From SCGC-AAA252-I15 sp043822165 (GTDB taxonomy: Archaea > Altiarchaeota > Altiarchaeia > IMC4 > SCGC-AAA252-I15), in contig JBDRCA010000007.1 of NCBI GenBank assembly GCA_043822165.1, positions 1-19,096 on the forward strand: DNA of 19,096 nucleotides, read 5' to 3'. Under the pieces are notes generated by a model that was not told where the DNA came from, ran no database searches, and worked only from the letters and a program-made list of their open reading frames with translations. How positions within the stretch are numbered: position 1 is the stretch's first letter; each line of letters begins with the position of its first letter. Shown here in pieces: positions 12,827 to 19,096 of this stretch. A program made the translations under genes and the position numbers.

Positions 12827-12861
12827 AGATGAATACTAGAATAATATAAAAATAAATTAGA
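12827..12861. promoter_or_regulatory. 35-base divergent promoter between two lipoprotein genes
   Basis: An AT-rich interval with minus-strand TTATTTTTATATTATT (about 12840-12855) at TATA distance from the GTG at 12826. A weaker plus-strand ATACTAG (about 12834-12840) lies some 25 bases before the ATG at 12862. The space is too small for two independent promoters to be occupied at the same time, so the two genes may compete. Confidence 0.4.
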
Positions 12862-14370
12862 ATGCGTTTAACTCTGATAGTCGTCGCCCTTATCTTGGCG
12901 TGCGGGTGCGTGCAAAAAAATGGCGAAGCCGTTAAGGATGACCTGGTCGTCCAGTTCATACAAGTCAGAACCGGGGACGCAATACTAATCCAGACCCCTG
13001 AAGGAGCAAACATACTCATTGACGGAGGCATAAGCGTCGACGCCCTAGACTACCTGAGGGAGAACGGAATAACAAGGCTTGACGCAGCCATTGCGACACA
13101 CCTTCACGCAGACCAAGTGCTCGGCCTGTGGCGGATAATCGAGGGCGGAGAAGTCAAAGTCGGAAGATTCTACCACAACAATGATTCCAGGTCAGTCTAC
13201 TTCCAACAGGTCCGGGACCTCGTCAACGAAAACCCGAACACGCTAGAAAGAGGCGACGAACTAAGCTTCGGAGAACTAACCCTGAAAGTCCTGTGGCCGC
13301 CGTCAAACAACCCCCAGGAACTTGCTCAGCGCTCAGACAACGACAATTCCATCGTATTGAAACTGGTTTACGGGAATTTCAGCATGCTTCTAACCGGCGA
13401 CTGCGAGCAAACCTGTGAGAGAGAACTCGTCAAAAACGGTGGTTTGCGCGCCAATGTGTTGAAGGCCGGCCACCACGGGCTTCCTGCGTCGTCTTTGAGG
13501 GAGTTTTTAGAGGCCGTTGATCCGGGGCTTATCGTGGTGCCGGGCCACGTCCGAGAAAGCGTGTTTTTGCCGAAAGTCAATTTTTGCAGCGAGAGGGAGT
13601 GGATTCAGCCTTTTAACGAGAACATCAATGAGTCCGGCGTTAAGACCTTGAACGTCAAGTTTGACGGCACAGTCACGCTTACGACAAACGGCGTAAAGTA
13701 TTATTACGTCAACTATGCAGGCAAGGAATTCGAGGAATGCCCGGAAGACATCGTCATGGAGAAGCTTGCGTTCGCAACATACAATTACAGTTGGGGGGGT
13801 GCTGATTTCTCAGTGGAGCTTTATCCTAGGCTTTTGCCTGCCGCAACGTGGGTGAGGGAGAACACTCCCAAGGATGCGGTATTCCTGAACTGGTGGGATG
13901 CAAGTCATATGATACGGGGAGTCGGGGGGAGAGACACCGTAATCTACGGGCCTTCAAGGGAGATACTCCACACGGTCTCAAAGTATGCGGCCTTGACGGA
14001 TGTCGAGCGCGCCCGTGTTCCCTGCCCTGAATGCAACCCGCATGAGAGGATTACGGACGTCGTGGACGCCCTCATAACGTTCGGGGCTGAGAACACGCTG
14101 GACATCATGGATAAATACGAGTCAAGATACGTGTTTGTGACTGAAGACGACAAGTCCGCGATACACAGCCTACTGCTCATTGACGGCAGGAACCCCGAGG
14201 AATTCCTGGACGACGACAGTCACCCGAACGAATACGCAAGAAAGCTCATATTGCACAGGATGATAGAGGGCGAATACATCAGGGGATTCACGAAGATTTA
14301 CTCGGACCAGACCGTGAGGATTTACGAGACTGAAAAAAAGCTAGTTGAGCCGGAGGATACCGTAGTTTAG
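12862..14370 (+). CDS. Lipoprotein fusing a ComEC-like MBL-fold domain to an STT3/AglB-like C-terminal domain
   Basis: 502 aa. A lipoprotein-type signal (ILACGC, Cys14 or Cys16) puts the protein outside the cell. Residues about 28-280 are a metallo-beta-lactamase fold like the ComEC/Rec2 C-terminal domain: 'QVRTGDAILIQTPEGANIL', DGG (54-56), HLHADQ (80-85), LLTGD (Asp180), LKAGHHG (His204-205) and PGH (227-229). The usual H-x-H-x-D-H has Gln85 for the last His, so metal binding may be altered. Residues about 318-495 resemble the soluble C-terminal part of archaeal oligosaccharyltransferase: 'LPAATWVRENTPKDAVFLN' then WWDAS (344-348, where STT3 has WWDYG), GGRDTVIYGPSREI, and a final 'YIRGFTKIYSDQTVRIYE'. 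A CPEC pair (388-391) is also present. No membrane domain for a full transferase exists. The substrate is unknown. Confidence 0.8.
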   Translation: MRLTLIVVALILACGCVQKNGEAVKDDLVVQFIQVRTGDAILIQTPEGANILIDGGISVDALDYLRENGITRLDAAIATHLHADQVLGLWRIIEGGEVKVGRFYHNNDSRSVYFQQVRDLVNENPNTLERGDELSFGELTLKVLWPPSNNPQELAQRSDNDNSIVLKLVYGNFSMLLTGDCEQTCERELVKNGGLRANVLKAGHHGLPASSLREFLEAVDPGLIVVPGHVRESVFLPKVNFCSEREWIQPFNENINESGVKTLNVKFDGTVTLTTNGVKYYYVNYAGKEFEECPEDIVMEKLAFATYNYSWGGADFSVELYPRLLPAATWVRENTPKDAVFLNWWDASHMIRGVGGRDTVIYGPSREILHTVSKYAALTDVERARVPCPECNPHERITDVVDALITFGAENTLDIMDKYESRYVFVTEDDKSAIHSLLLIDGRNPEEFLDDDSHPNEYARKLILHRMIEGEYIRGFTKIYSDQTVRIYETEKKLVEPEDTVV

Positions 14371-14817
14371 AGCGCACGCATACGTCACCCACGCAAGATA
14401 AGGCGCGAGAAGTCTTGCAGCAGTCTGCGAGTGCCTTTTGAACGAGACAATAGTCGCAGCAATAAGAATCCATAGAGCCACTATGACTGCGAGCGCCCAC
14501 TTGATTTCCCTTAACCCGAAGAATACGATAGACCAGGAAGTGTTCAGTATGAGCTGGGCTGCGAACAAGGCTAGCGCGCTTTTAGTCCAGGTAATCTTGG
14601 GGTCCGTCTGCCATACGAGATAAAGGGAGACTCCCATCATGATGTATAGTATAGTCCATACTGGACCGAACAGCCAGTTAGGCGGCGTATACGACGGCTT
14701 TGTAAGGGAAGCATACCACGTGGGAATAGAGGATGTAGTGTAAAGGGAGCCTATGAAGCCTGCGAGAAAACATATTAAAACGCAACCGGAAAGCCGGATC
14801 CAATCAATTTTTGCCAT
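14341..14817 (-). CDS. tspO: TspO/MBR family membrane protein
   Basis: 158 aa with five membrane helices (about 8-27, 44-66, 80-100, 106-126, 134-155), the normal TspO size and topology. Family hallmarks are seen between helices one and two: 'WYASLTKPSYTPPNWLFGPV' followed by WTILYIMMG, plus the Asn-Trp pair in 'LILNTSWSIVFFGLREIKWA'. TspO proteins bind tetrapyrroles and related ligands and are tied to stress and porphyrin handling in bacteria; roles in archaea are unclear. The ATG lies five bases after the stop of the CBM9-like gene, so they are probably one transcript. The 3' end overlaps the convergent MBL-fold lipoprotein gene by 30 bases, so the two transcripts are complementary there. 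Confidence 0.93.
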   Translation of the reverse strand: MAKIDWIRLSGCVLICFLAGFIGSLYTTSSIPTWYASLTKPSYTPPNWLFGPVWTILYIMMGVSLYLVWQTDPKITWTKSALALFAAQLILNTSWSIVFFGLREIKWALAVIVALWILIAATIVSFKRHSQTAARLLAPYLAWVTYACALNYGILRLN

Positions 14818-14822
14818 GACTC

Positions 14823-16130
14823 CTAGACTTCTATTGGCAGGCTTATGAGGTTCCAGCCTGTTGCCAGAGATGCTGTGTGTTCCTGTGTTCCTGCGGCGAT
14901 TGTGTACGTGCTGAAGTGGCTTACGTTAGCCCAGACGAATTTGTTCGGGGAATCAACGCCTGTGCCGTAAACCCAAGCCATGGTAAGAGCGTCCATTCTC
15001 TGCCAGACGGAGAGGGACGTGTTATACCAGTGTATTGCGAGTTGGTCGGTGGTGAGTCCCGCGGCAGCCAATTCAGCGTCAGTGTAGTAGAACCGGATGT
15101 ATGCTGCTGTTAACTGGTTTGCCAGCGCCGAGTTGGGTTCGAACGCGAAATATCTGCCTAATCCGGGTGTTGTGAAGCTTGCTGACTCTGGGTTTCCTGC
15201 GTACTCGGTCACCTGGACTCTGGCATCGGATACGTCCGAGTTGGCTTCGACTGTGAGGCTAACGTTTACTGTTGAGCCGTTGACTTCTTTGCTCGTGTTA
15301 GCAGTCAAGTTAGCGGTCAGGTTTTCGGCGACCCGGGTGAGCGTCGTCGTGGTCGATGAAGTAGTGGAAGTCGTAGTAGTGGTCGTAGTAGTGGTCGTGG
15401 TACTCGTCGTCGATGACGTCGAAGTAGTCGCCGGAACAGTCGTAGTCGATGATGTGACGACCGTCAAGTCAGCCCACTCGTTCCACCTGGACGTGACGGA
15501 ATCCACTGTGTCAGGGGGATAACGATAGTTGTCCGAGGAAGCCTGATCCCAAATCTCGATTCTAAACCCGAGTATGTCTCCCAACACCACTGCCATATCC
15601 AGGCTCTCCCCGGAATTCAACGGCTTAACGTACTCGTAAACGTACTGGCTGCCTGAATGAACCCTCGTGCAGGTGCCGTGGAAGGTGCCGTTTTTGCTCA
15701 AGTCGCTAGTCCACCACGACCCGTCCCAGTAATAGTCACTGCATGCTCCAGAGTAATAGTCCATGGCGTCTTCGCCGTAGAGAGTCGCCGCGTGATCGTG
15801 TTCAGGGTCGAAGTCGAGCATCGCCCAGTCAAGCGCGTTATCGCTTGAATCGTTTATGACTAATGCCACGAATATGTGAGTGTTGTTGTTCATGATGTAA
15901 AGCGTCCCGTATATAACGTTTGCGGGATTGTCGAATCCGTTCAACGCGATGCTTACGCCATTACTCCATTCTCCGGGGCTTAATGTCCCGTCGATCGTGG
16001 GCGGCGAAGTAGTGTAGAAAGATGATAAAGTGGGCGGCGTAGATATTGTCTCTTGGGCAGCGTATATTCCAGCCAGGAAAAGCGAAAGAATCATCAAATG
16101 AATAATATTAAACCTCATTTGAAAAACCAT
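14823..16130 (-). CDS. Secreted surface protein: CBM9-like domain, Thr-rich linker, beta-sandwich module, truncated end
   Basis: 435 aa. Signal peptide (about 1-25). Residues 40-225 form a DOMON/CBM9-like carbohydrate-binding fold, opening with PTIDGTLSPGEWSNG and rich in aromatics (DYYSGACSDYYWDGSWW), with two cysteines (130, 154) placed for a disulfide. Residues about 226-264 are nearly all Thr/Ser, a probable O-glycosylated linker. Residues 265-412 are a beta-sandwich common in archaeal surface proteins, with 'IRFYYTDAELAAAGLTTDQL' and VSHFSTYTIA. The chain ends at GWNLISLPIEV. This GWNLISLP motif normally opens a further domain, and no C-terminal anchor is present, so the gene looks cut short. 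A TATA box at 16153-16158 supports a leaderless start at 16130; Met5 is the alternative. It probably binds polysaccharide at the cell surface. Confidence 0.82.
   Translation of the reverse strand: MVFQMRFNIIHLMILSLFLAGIYAAQETISTPPTLSSFYTTSPPTIDGTLSPGEWSNGVSIALNGFDNPANVIYGTLYIMNNNTHIFVALVINDSSDNALDWAMLDFDPEHDHAATLYGEDAMDYYSGACSDYYWDGSWWTSDLSKNGTFHGTCTRVHSGSQYVYEYVKPLNSGESLDMAVVLGDILGFRIEIWDQASSDNYRYPPDTVDSVTSRWNEWADLTVVTSSTTTVPATTSTSSTTSTTTTTTTTTTTSTTSSTTTTLTRVAENLTANLTANTSKEVNGSTVNVSLTVEANSDVSDARVQVTEYAGNPESASFTTPGLGRYFAFEPNSALANQLTAAYIRFYYTDAELAAAGLTTDQLAIHWYNTSLSVWQRMDALTMAWVYGTGVDSPNKFVWANVSHFSTYTIAAGTQEHTASLATGWNLISLPIEV
15339..15455. repeat. Low-complexity Thr/Ser codon tract
   Basis: A run of imperfect three-base units (GTN on the plus strand, NAC/NCT on the coding strand) encodes the Thr-rich linker of the surface protein. 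Such tracts change length easily by slippage, so linker length may vary between strains. Confidence 0.75.
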
Positions 16131-16152
16131 TACTTTATTAGATTACGCAACA

Positions 16153-16158
16153 TTTAAA
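16153..16158 (-). promoter_or_regulatory. TATA box of the CBM9-like gene
   Basis: TTTAAA centred about 25 bases before the ATG at 16130, the expected place for a leaderless archaeal transcript. Confidence 0.5.
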
Positions 16159-16171
16159 ACCAATAAATTCT

Positions 16172-16765
16172 TCACTTCAACGTTATTCCGCTCGCGTCAT
16201 ACTTGGGCTTGAATTCCTTCAAGCCGATAACGTAGAACGGTAGTTTAAGTGCTTCATTCAAGCCTTCATCCACTATCGCGTCCGCGTAATCCCTTTTATC
16301 GCTTTCAGCAAGACCCACCGCGGCATCAGTCACAGCGTAGTGTATCCGCATAGTCTCCACACCCATCTTTTTAAGATGCGGGTAAAGAACCTCCCGTAGC
16401 ATCTTGCTTATCCGCCTGCCATGATAATCTTCTTCAACAAATACTCCATCACCGAACCCTCTCTTCCCGTCATCGGAAATCGAAAACTGCTGGTAGCCCA
16501 CGGGCTCATCATCCCAGAAGGCGACTAGACAATCCATACGCTCCCAATCGTATTCCCCGTGCTGGAGAGCCCAGTTATCCTCTCTTGCAAGAAACCTTCC
16601 GACGTCAGAGGACACCTTGTCAGCATTCCCCGCGTCAAACAACGCCCTGTCTTCGGCAGTGAACCTAGAACAGAGCTTGAATGAGAGCTCGCTGGGAACG
16701 CTTAAAAGACCTTGGGACTCAGCCTTAGCCGGCTTCTTCGCCGAAGGAACAGTCAAAGTTTTCAT
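16172..16765 (-). CDS. GNAT-family N-acetyltransferase
   Basis: 197 aa. A basic, Pro/Ala/Lys-rich N-terminus (1-20) precedes a GNAT fold. Strand beta-4 and motif A are the clearest part: 'GDGVFVEEDYHGRRISKMLR' gives the pyrophosphate-binding loop in the form Y-H-G-R-R-I-S, followed by the helix 'EVLYPHLKKMGVETMRIHYA'. Before it lie 'LVAFWDDEPVGYQQFSISDD' strands. The loop departs from the usual Q/R-x-x-G-x-G/A, so the cofactor site is a weaker match than average. It probably transfers an acyl group from acetyl-CoA in the cytosol; the acceptor cannot be told. It stands alone, 41 bases before the CBM9-like gene on the same strand. Confidence 0.78.
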   Translation of the reverse strand: MKTLTVPSAKKPAKAESQGLLSVPSELSFKLCSRFTAEDRALFDAGNADKVSSDVGRFLAREDNWALQHGEYDWERMDCLVAFWDDEPVGYQQFSISDDGKRGFGDGVFVEEDYHGRRISKMLREVLYPHLKKMGVETMRIHYAVTDAAVGLAESDKRDYADAIVDEGLNEALKLPFYVIGLKEFKPKYDASGITLK

Positions 16766-16877
16766 AACACTTAATTAAAGGGATGTGGGGGGGAAAGCTT
16801 CGGGGATTCGCACTTTGTGTAATCATCATGCTGTTCTTACGTTGGATTCAGCGTCTTTTCCCGGCTTTCTCGTTGAG

Positions 16878-17360
16878 TTAGTGGAACGTTGCCGCTATCC
16901 AGTGCCCCATGTTGTGGGTTATTATGATTACCGCTATCGCTATCACCAAGTGTTCCGAAATCACGTGTACGGGATTTGACTTGTCTGCTTTAGACATCAA
17001 GTAGCTGAACAATGCTAGAAGAGACAGCCCCCACACCACACTCACTAACACTGCAGTCGACAGGTCCAGTAGGAGCACGGGCACTGCAAAAGTAAGCGCG
17101 ACAGTGAACTTGAACAGGAATGTAGACAGCGTGGAAAGCCACACCTCCTTGCTGGTGTGAACGTTCTCGGATTCCTCTGAGACGTGGATTCCCATGGCGT
17201 CCGAAAATGCGTCTGCAAAAGCAATCGTCACAATCCCGCCGAGCACCGCAGCCTTGGAGCTGGTGCTGGAGTTCAAGCCAACCATCAAGCCCATGGTCGT
17301 TATGATGCCTGAAGTCAAGCCAAAACTCAAACCCGTTTTGACTGAATGATTCAAGTCCAT
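16878..17360 (-). CDS. VIT1/CCC1-like membrane transporter
   Basis: 160 aa, about five membrane helices. The N-terminal half carries the VIT1/CCC1 pattern: 'GLSFGLTSGIITTMGLMVGL' (helix 1), 'AAVLGGIVTIAFADAFSDAM' (helix 2) and the cytoplasmic GIHVSEESENVHTSKEVW with its run of acidic residues, followed by helices 3 and 4 ('LFKFTVALTFAVPVLLLDL', 'AVLVSVVWGLSLLALFSYL') and a last helix 'HLVIAIAVIIITHNMGHWI'. Family members move Fe2+ or Mn2+, with Asp/Met in helices 1-2 lining the path; here Asp50 and Asp54 (ADAFSDAM) are in place. The metal is not known. The TATA box at 17394-17401 implies a leader of about 11 bases. Nothing ties it to the RND island except the possible metal theme. Confidence 0.83.
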   Translation of the reverse strand: MDLNHSVKTGLSFGLTSGIITTMGLMVGLNSSTSSKAAVLGGIVTIAFADAFSDAMGIHVSEESENVHTSKEVWLSTLSTFLFKFTVALTFAVPVLLLDLSTAVLVSVVWGLSLLALFSYLMSKADKSNPVHVISEHLVIAIAVIIITHNMGHWIAATFH

Positions 17361-17393
17361 CTCACTACACTTAAACTATTTGATTTGCGCAGG

Positions 17394-17401
17394 ATATATA
17401 G
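17394..17401 (-). promoter_or_regulatory. TATA box of the VIT1-like gene
   Basis: Minus-strand CTATATAT centred 37 bases before the ATG at 17360, predicting a start near 17371. Confidence 0.5.
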
Positions 17402-17602
17402 TCTAATGCAGGAGTCGCGTTATCTTTGTTAGATGAACCCTGTTTTTATGTTTAGAATATTGGGGGAATATGACTTGTTTTAGGCTAGTATTGCGAGTTT
17501 TCACCAGTATCGAGCAATAATTCACGGAAATGAGAATACCCCGTCATTACTTAAACGACTTTACAGCATCATTTAGGCTAGTCCGTACTAATACTATAGA
17601 TT

Positions 17603-18895
17603 ATGAGAGTGGATGAAACTTCATTTGAGGATTTGAACTTATGCGAGCCATTGCTGAGGGCTCTTAGGGATGAACACTATGAGAAGCCGACTCCGATTCA
17701 GGTGGAGACTATCCCTAAGATACTGCTTGGCCGCGACATCATCGGCTGCGCCCAGACGGGCACTGGAAAGACTGCAGCGTTCGCGCTGCCGATTATGCAG
17801 CGGTTGGGTGCGGCAAGACGGCATCACAGCAGCGGGAGCGCAAGAGTTCTCGTCTTGACGCCGACAAGGGAGTTGGCTGCTCAAATAGGGGAAAGCTTCC
17901 ACACTTACGGTCGCTACATGCATCAGAGTCAGGCAGTCGTATTCGGAGGTGTTGGACAGGGCCGGCAGGTGAAAAGGATGGCAAAGGGCGTGGACGTATT
18001 AGTCGCCACACCGGGCAGGCTTTTAGACCTCATGAACCAGAAACACATCCGGCTTGACCAAGTGGAGATATTCGTGTTGGACGAGGCTGACAGGATGCTT
18101 GACATGGGATTCATACACGACATAAGAAGGATTATTTCATCGCTTCCGCGCAAGCGGCAGTCGCTCTTTTTCTCGGCGACAATGGCGCAAGAAATCGTCT
18201 CACTGGCAAATAAAATACTGTCAAACCCTTTCAGCGTTTCTGTAACTCCGGAGTCGCCGACTGTAGAACTAGTAGACCAGAAGGTTATGTTCGTCGACCG
18301 CGACAAAAAAATCCAGCTTCTGACAAGAATCCTGAGCGAACACGACGCAAAAAGAACCCTTGTCTTCACGCGCACCAAACACACAGCCGACAAGGTCGCA
18401 TCTAAACTTTCCGCAGCCAACATTCCCGCTCAGGCAATACATGGGAACAAGAGGCAGACCGCAAGGACGCATGCACTCAGCAGTTTCCGTGCGGGTAGCA
18501 CGCCGGTTCTTGTCGCCACAGATATCGCGGCAAGGGGCATAGACGTTGATGACATAACTCACGTAATCAATTATGAGATACCTGATGACCCTAAAAGCTA
18601 CGTCCACAGAATCGGGCGCACTGCACGGGCGGGCGCGTCAGGCACTGCCATATCCTTGTGTGAGGCGCAGGAGAGGGGATACGTGAGGGATATTGAACGG
18701 TTCGTAAAGAAGCCGATCAAGGTTGTAGACGACCACCCATTCCACTCCCAGAAGGCTCAAACAGCCACTGGAAGAGCCGCTAAGCGTCCTCCGAGGAATG
18801 CGGGAAGGCCCCGGCAAAAAGAGGGCAAGCCAAGACAACACTATTCAAGTAAAAAAAGCCCCGGAAAGACACGGCAAAACAGACGACGCCACTAA
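17603..18895 (+). CDS. DEAD-box RNA helicase, RhlE-like
   Basis: 430 aa. All core motifs are present: Q motif region with PTPIQ (29-33), motif I AQTGTGKT (50-57), Ia PTRELA (87-92), Ib TPGR (136-139), II DEAD (160-163), III SAT (191-193), IV LVFTRTK (253-259), V ATDIAARGID (305-314) and VI HRIGRTARAG (335-344). The C-terminal 50 residues are Lys/Arg/Gln/Pro-rich and disordered, a typical RNA-binding tail. It unwinds short RNA duplexes with ATP in ribosome assembly or RNA decay. Phrases such as 'IIGCAQTGTGKTAAFALPIM' and 'DRMLDMGFIHDIRRI' are those of bacterial RhlE, so the gene may have come from bacteria. No Shine-Dalgarno was seen; a weak TATA-like ATTTAGG (17571-17577) suggests a leaderless transcript. 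Confidence 0.95.
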   Translation: MRVDETSFEDLNLCEPLLRALRDEHYEKPTPIQVETIPKILLGRDIIGCAQTGTGKTAAFALPIMQRLGAARRHHSSGSARVLVLTPTRELAAQIGESFHTYGRYMHQSQAVVFGGVGQGRQVKRMAKGVDVLVATPGRLLDLMNQKHIRLDQVEIFVLDEADRMLDMGFIHDIRRIISSLPRKRQSLFFSATMAQEIVSLANKILSNPFSVSVTPESPTVELVDQKVMFVDRDKKIQLLTRILSEHDAKRTLVFTRTKHTADKVASKLSAANIPAQAIHGNKRQTARTHALSSFRAGSTPVLVATDIAARGIDVDDITHVINYEIPDDPKSYVHRIGRTARAGASGTAISLCEAQERGYVRDIERFVKKPIKVVDDHPFHSQKAQTATGRAAKRPPRNAGRPRQKEGKPRQHYSSKKSPGKTRQNRRRH

Positions 18896-18987
18896 AAAAT
18901 CACATGCTTGAAGAAAAAATAGATATACAACAGATGGTTCACGGCATGTTTAAGAAGGTGGACTGCTGTAAAGCCCAGAATAGGGGG

Positions 18988-19096
18988 CTACTCTATTTCC
19001 AAAGCTTCCATTATTTTATCCAGCTTTCTGTTTATCGTTGCAAATTCACTTGCATAAGAGTTAATCTTGCCTGTGGAGGATGAATCTTCTTTGTCT
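18988..19096 (-). CDS. C-terminal end of a hypothetical protein (cut by window edge)
   Basis: The last 35 full codons of a minus-strand gene that begins beyond base 19096. The visible residues are a polar Ser-rich stretch (DKEDSSSTGK) and then a heptad-like helix (INSYASEFATINRKLDKIME, then ALEIE and stop), likely a coiled coil or oligomerisation tail. It converges with the helicase gene, with 92 bases between the stops. The family cannot be told from this fragment. Confidence 0.6.
   Translation of the reverse strand, partial: DKEDSSSTGKINSYASEFATINRKLDKIMEALEIE

Noticed and set aside
15339..15455. Short repeats considered as a CRISPR array
   Set aside because: The units are three-base codons without unique spacers; it is a coding Thr linker.
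15097..15522. 141-aa Val-rich plus-strand reading frame
   Set aside because: A product of the Thr-codon tract read backwards, not a gene.
18904..19083. 59-aa plus-strand ORF after the helicase gene
   Set aside because: Its second half is antisense to a better-looking minus-strand C-terminus; no ribosome binding site or TATA box at the right distance. The first 25 residues look plausible, so it is the weakest of these rejections.

Overview
The window reads as archaeal chromosome, most likely from a small-genome lineage such as DPANN, although the phylum cannot be settled from this sequence. The support is: FtsZ beside a PRC-barrel protein; two COG1361-type surface proteins; an archaeal-style PadR regulator; a membrane-bound winged-helix regulator; a VIT1-like protein; and many genes with a TATA-like box about 25-30 bases before the start codon and little or no leader. 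Genes are packed tightly, often with ATGA overlaps. No tRNA, rRNA, CRISPR array or insertion sequence was seen.

Bases 1-4000 (minus strand). An envelope operon runs SHOCT membrane protein, membrane winged-helix regulator, Cys-containing lipoprotein, COG1361 protein, MacB/FtsX-type ABC permease (cut by the window edge). Upstream of it is a secreted 177-aa protein behind a large hairpin. The lipoprotein and the 177-aa gene share an unusual upstream pattern: three TGAAACA boxes spaced exactly 22 and 21 bases.

Bases 4110-8973. This is the most interesting region. A Cys-rich PadR regulator diverges from an operon encoding a 46-aa protein with nine cysteines, an RND transporter split into two half-size genes, a second COG1361 protein and a YbjQ-type protein. 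Two identical 16-bp operators sit over the promoters between them. I infer a metal- or thiol-responsive efflux system.

Bases 9006-12826 (minus strand). A putative cell-division pair (ftsZ and a PRC-barrel, CdpB-like gene) is followed by a multi-pass membrane protein, several small unrecognised genes (one possibly frameshifted) and an acidic helical lipoprotein.

Bases 12862-17360. This holds a lipoprotein that joins a ComEC-like metallo-beta-lactamase domain to a domain resembling the C-terminal part of STT3/AglB oligosaccharyltransferase, then TspO, a CBM9-like surface protein with a Thr-rich linker and an apparently truncated end, a GNAT acetyltransferase and a VIT1/CCC1-like protein.

Bases 17603-19096. 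A bacterial-looking RhlE-type DEAD-box helicase is followed by the last codons of a minus-strand gene. Overall the window is dominated by cell-surface and efflux functions, with two separate transporter modules each carrying its own COG1361 protein.
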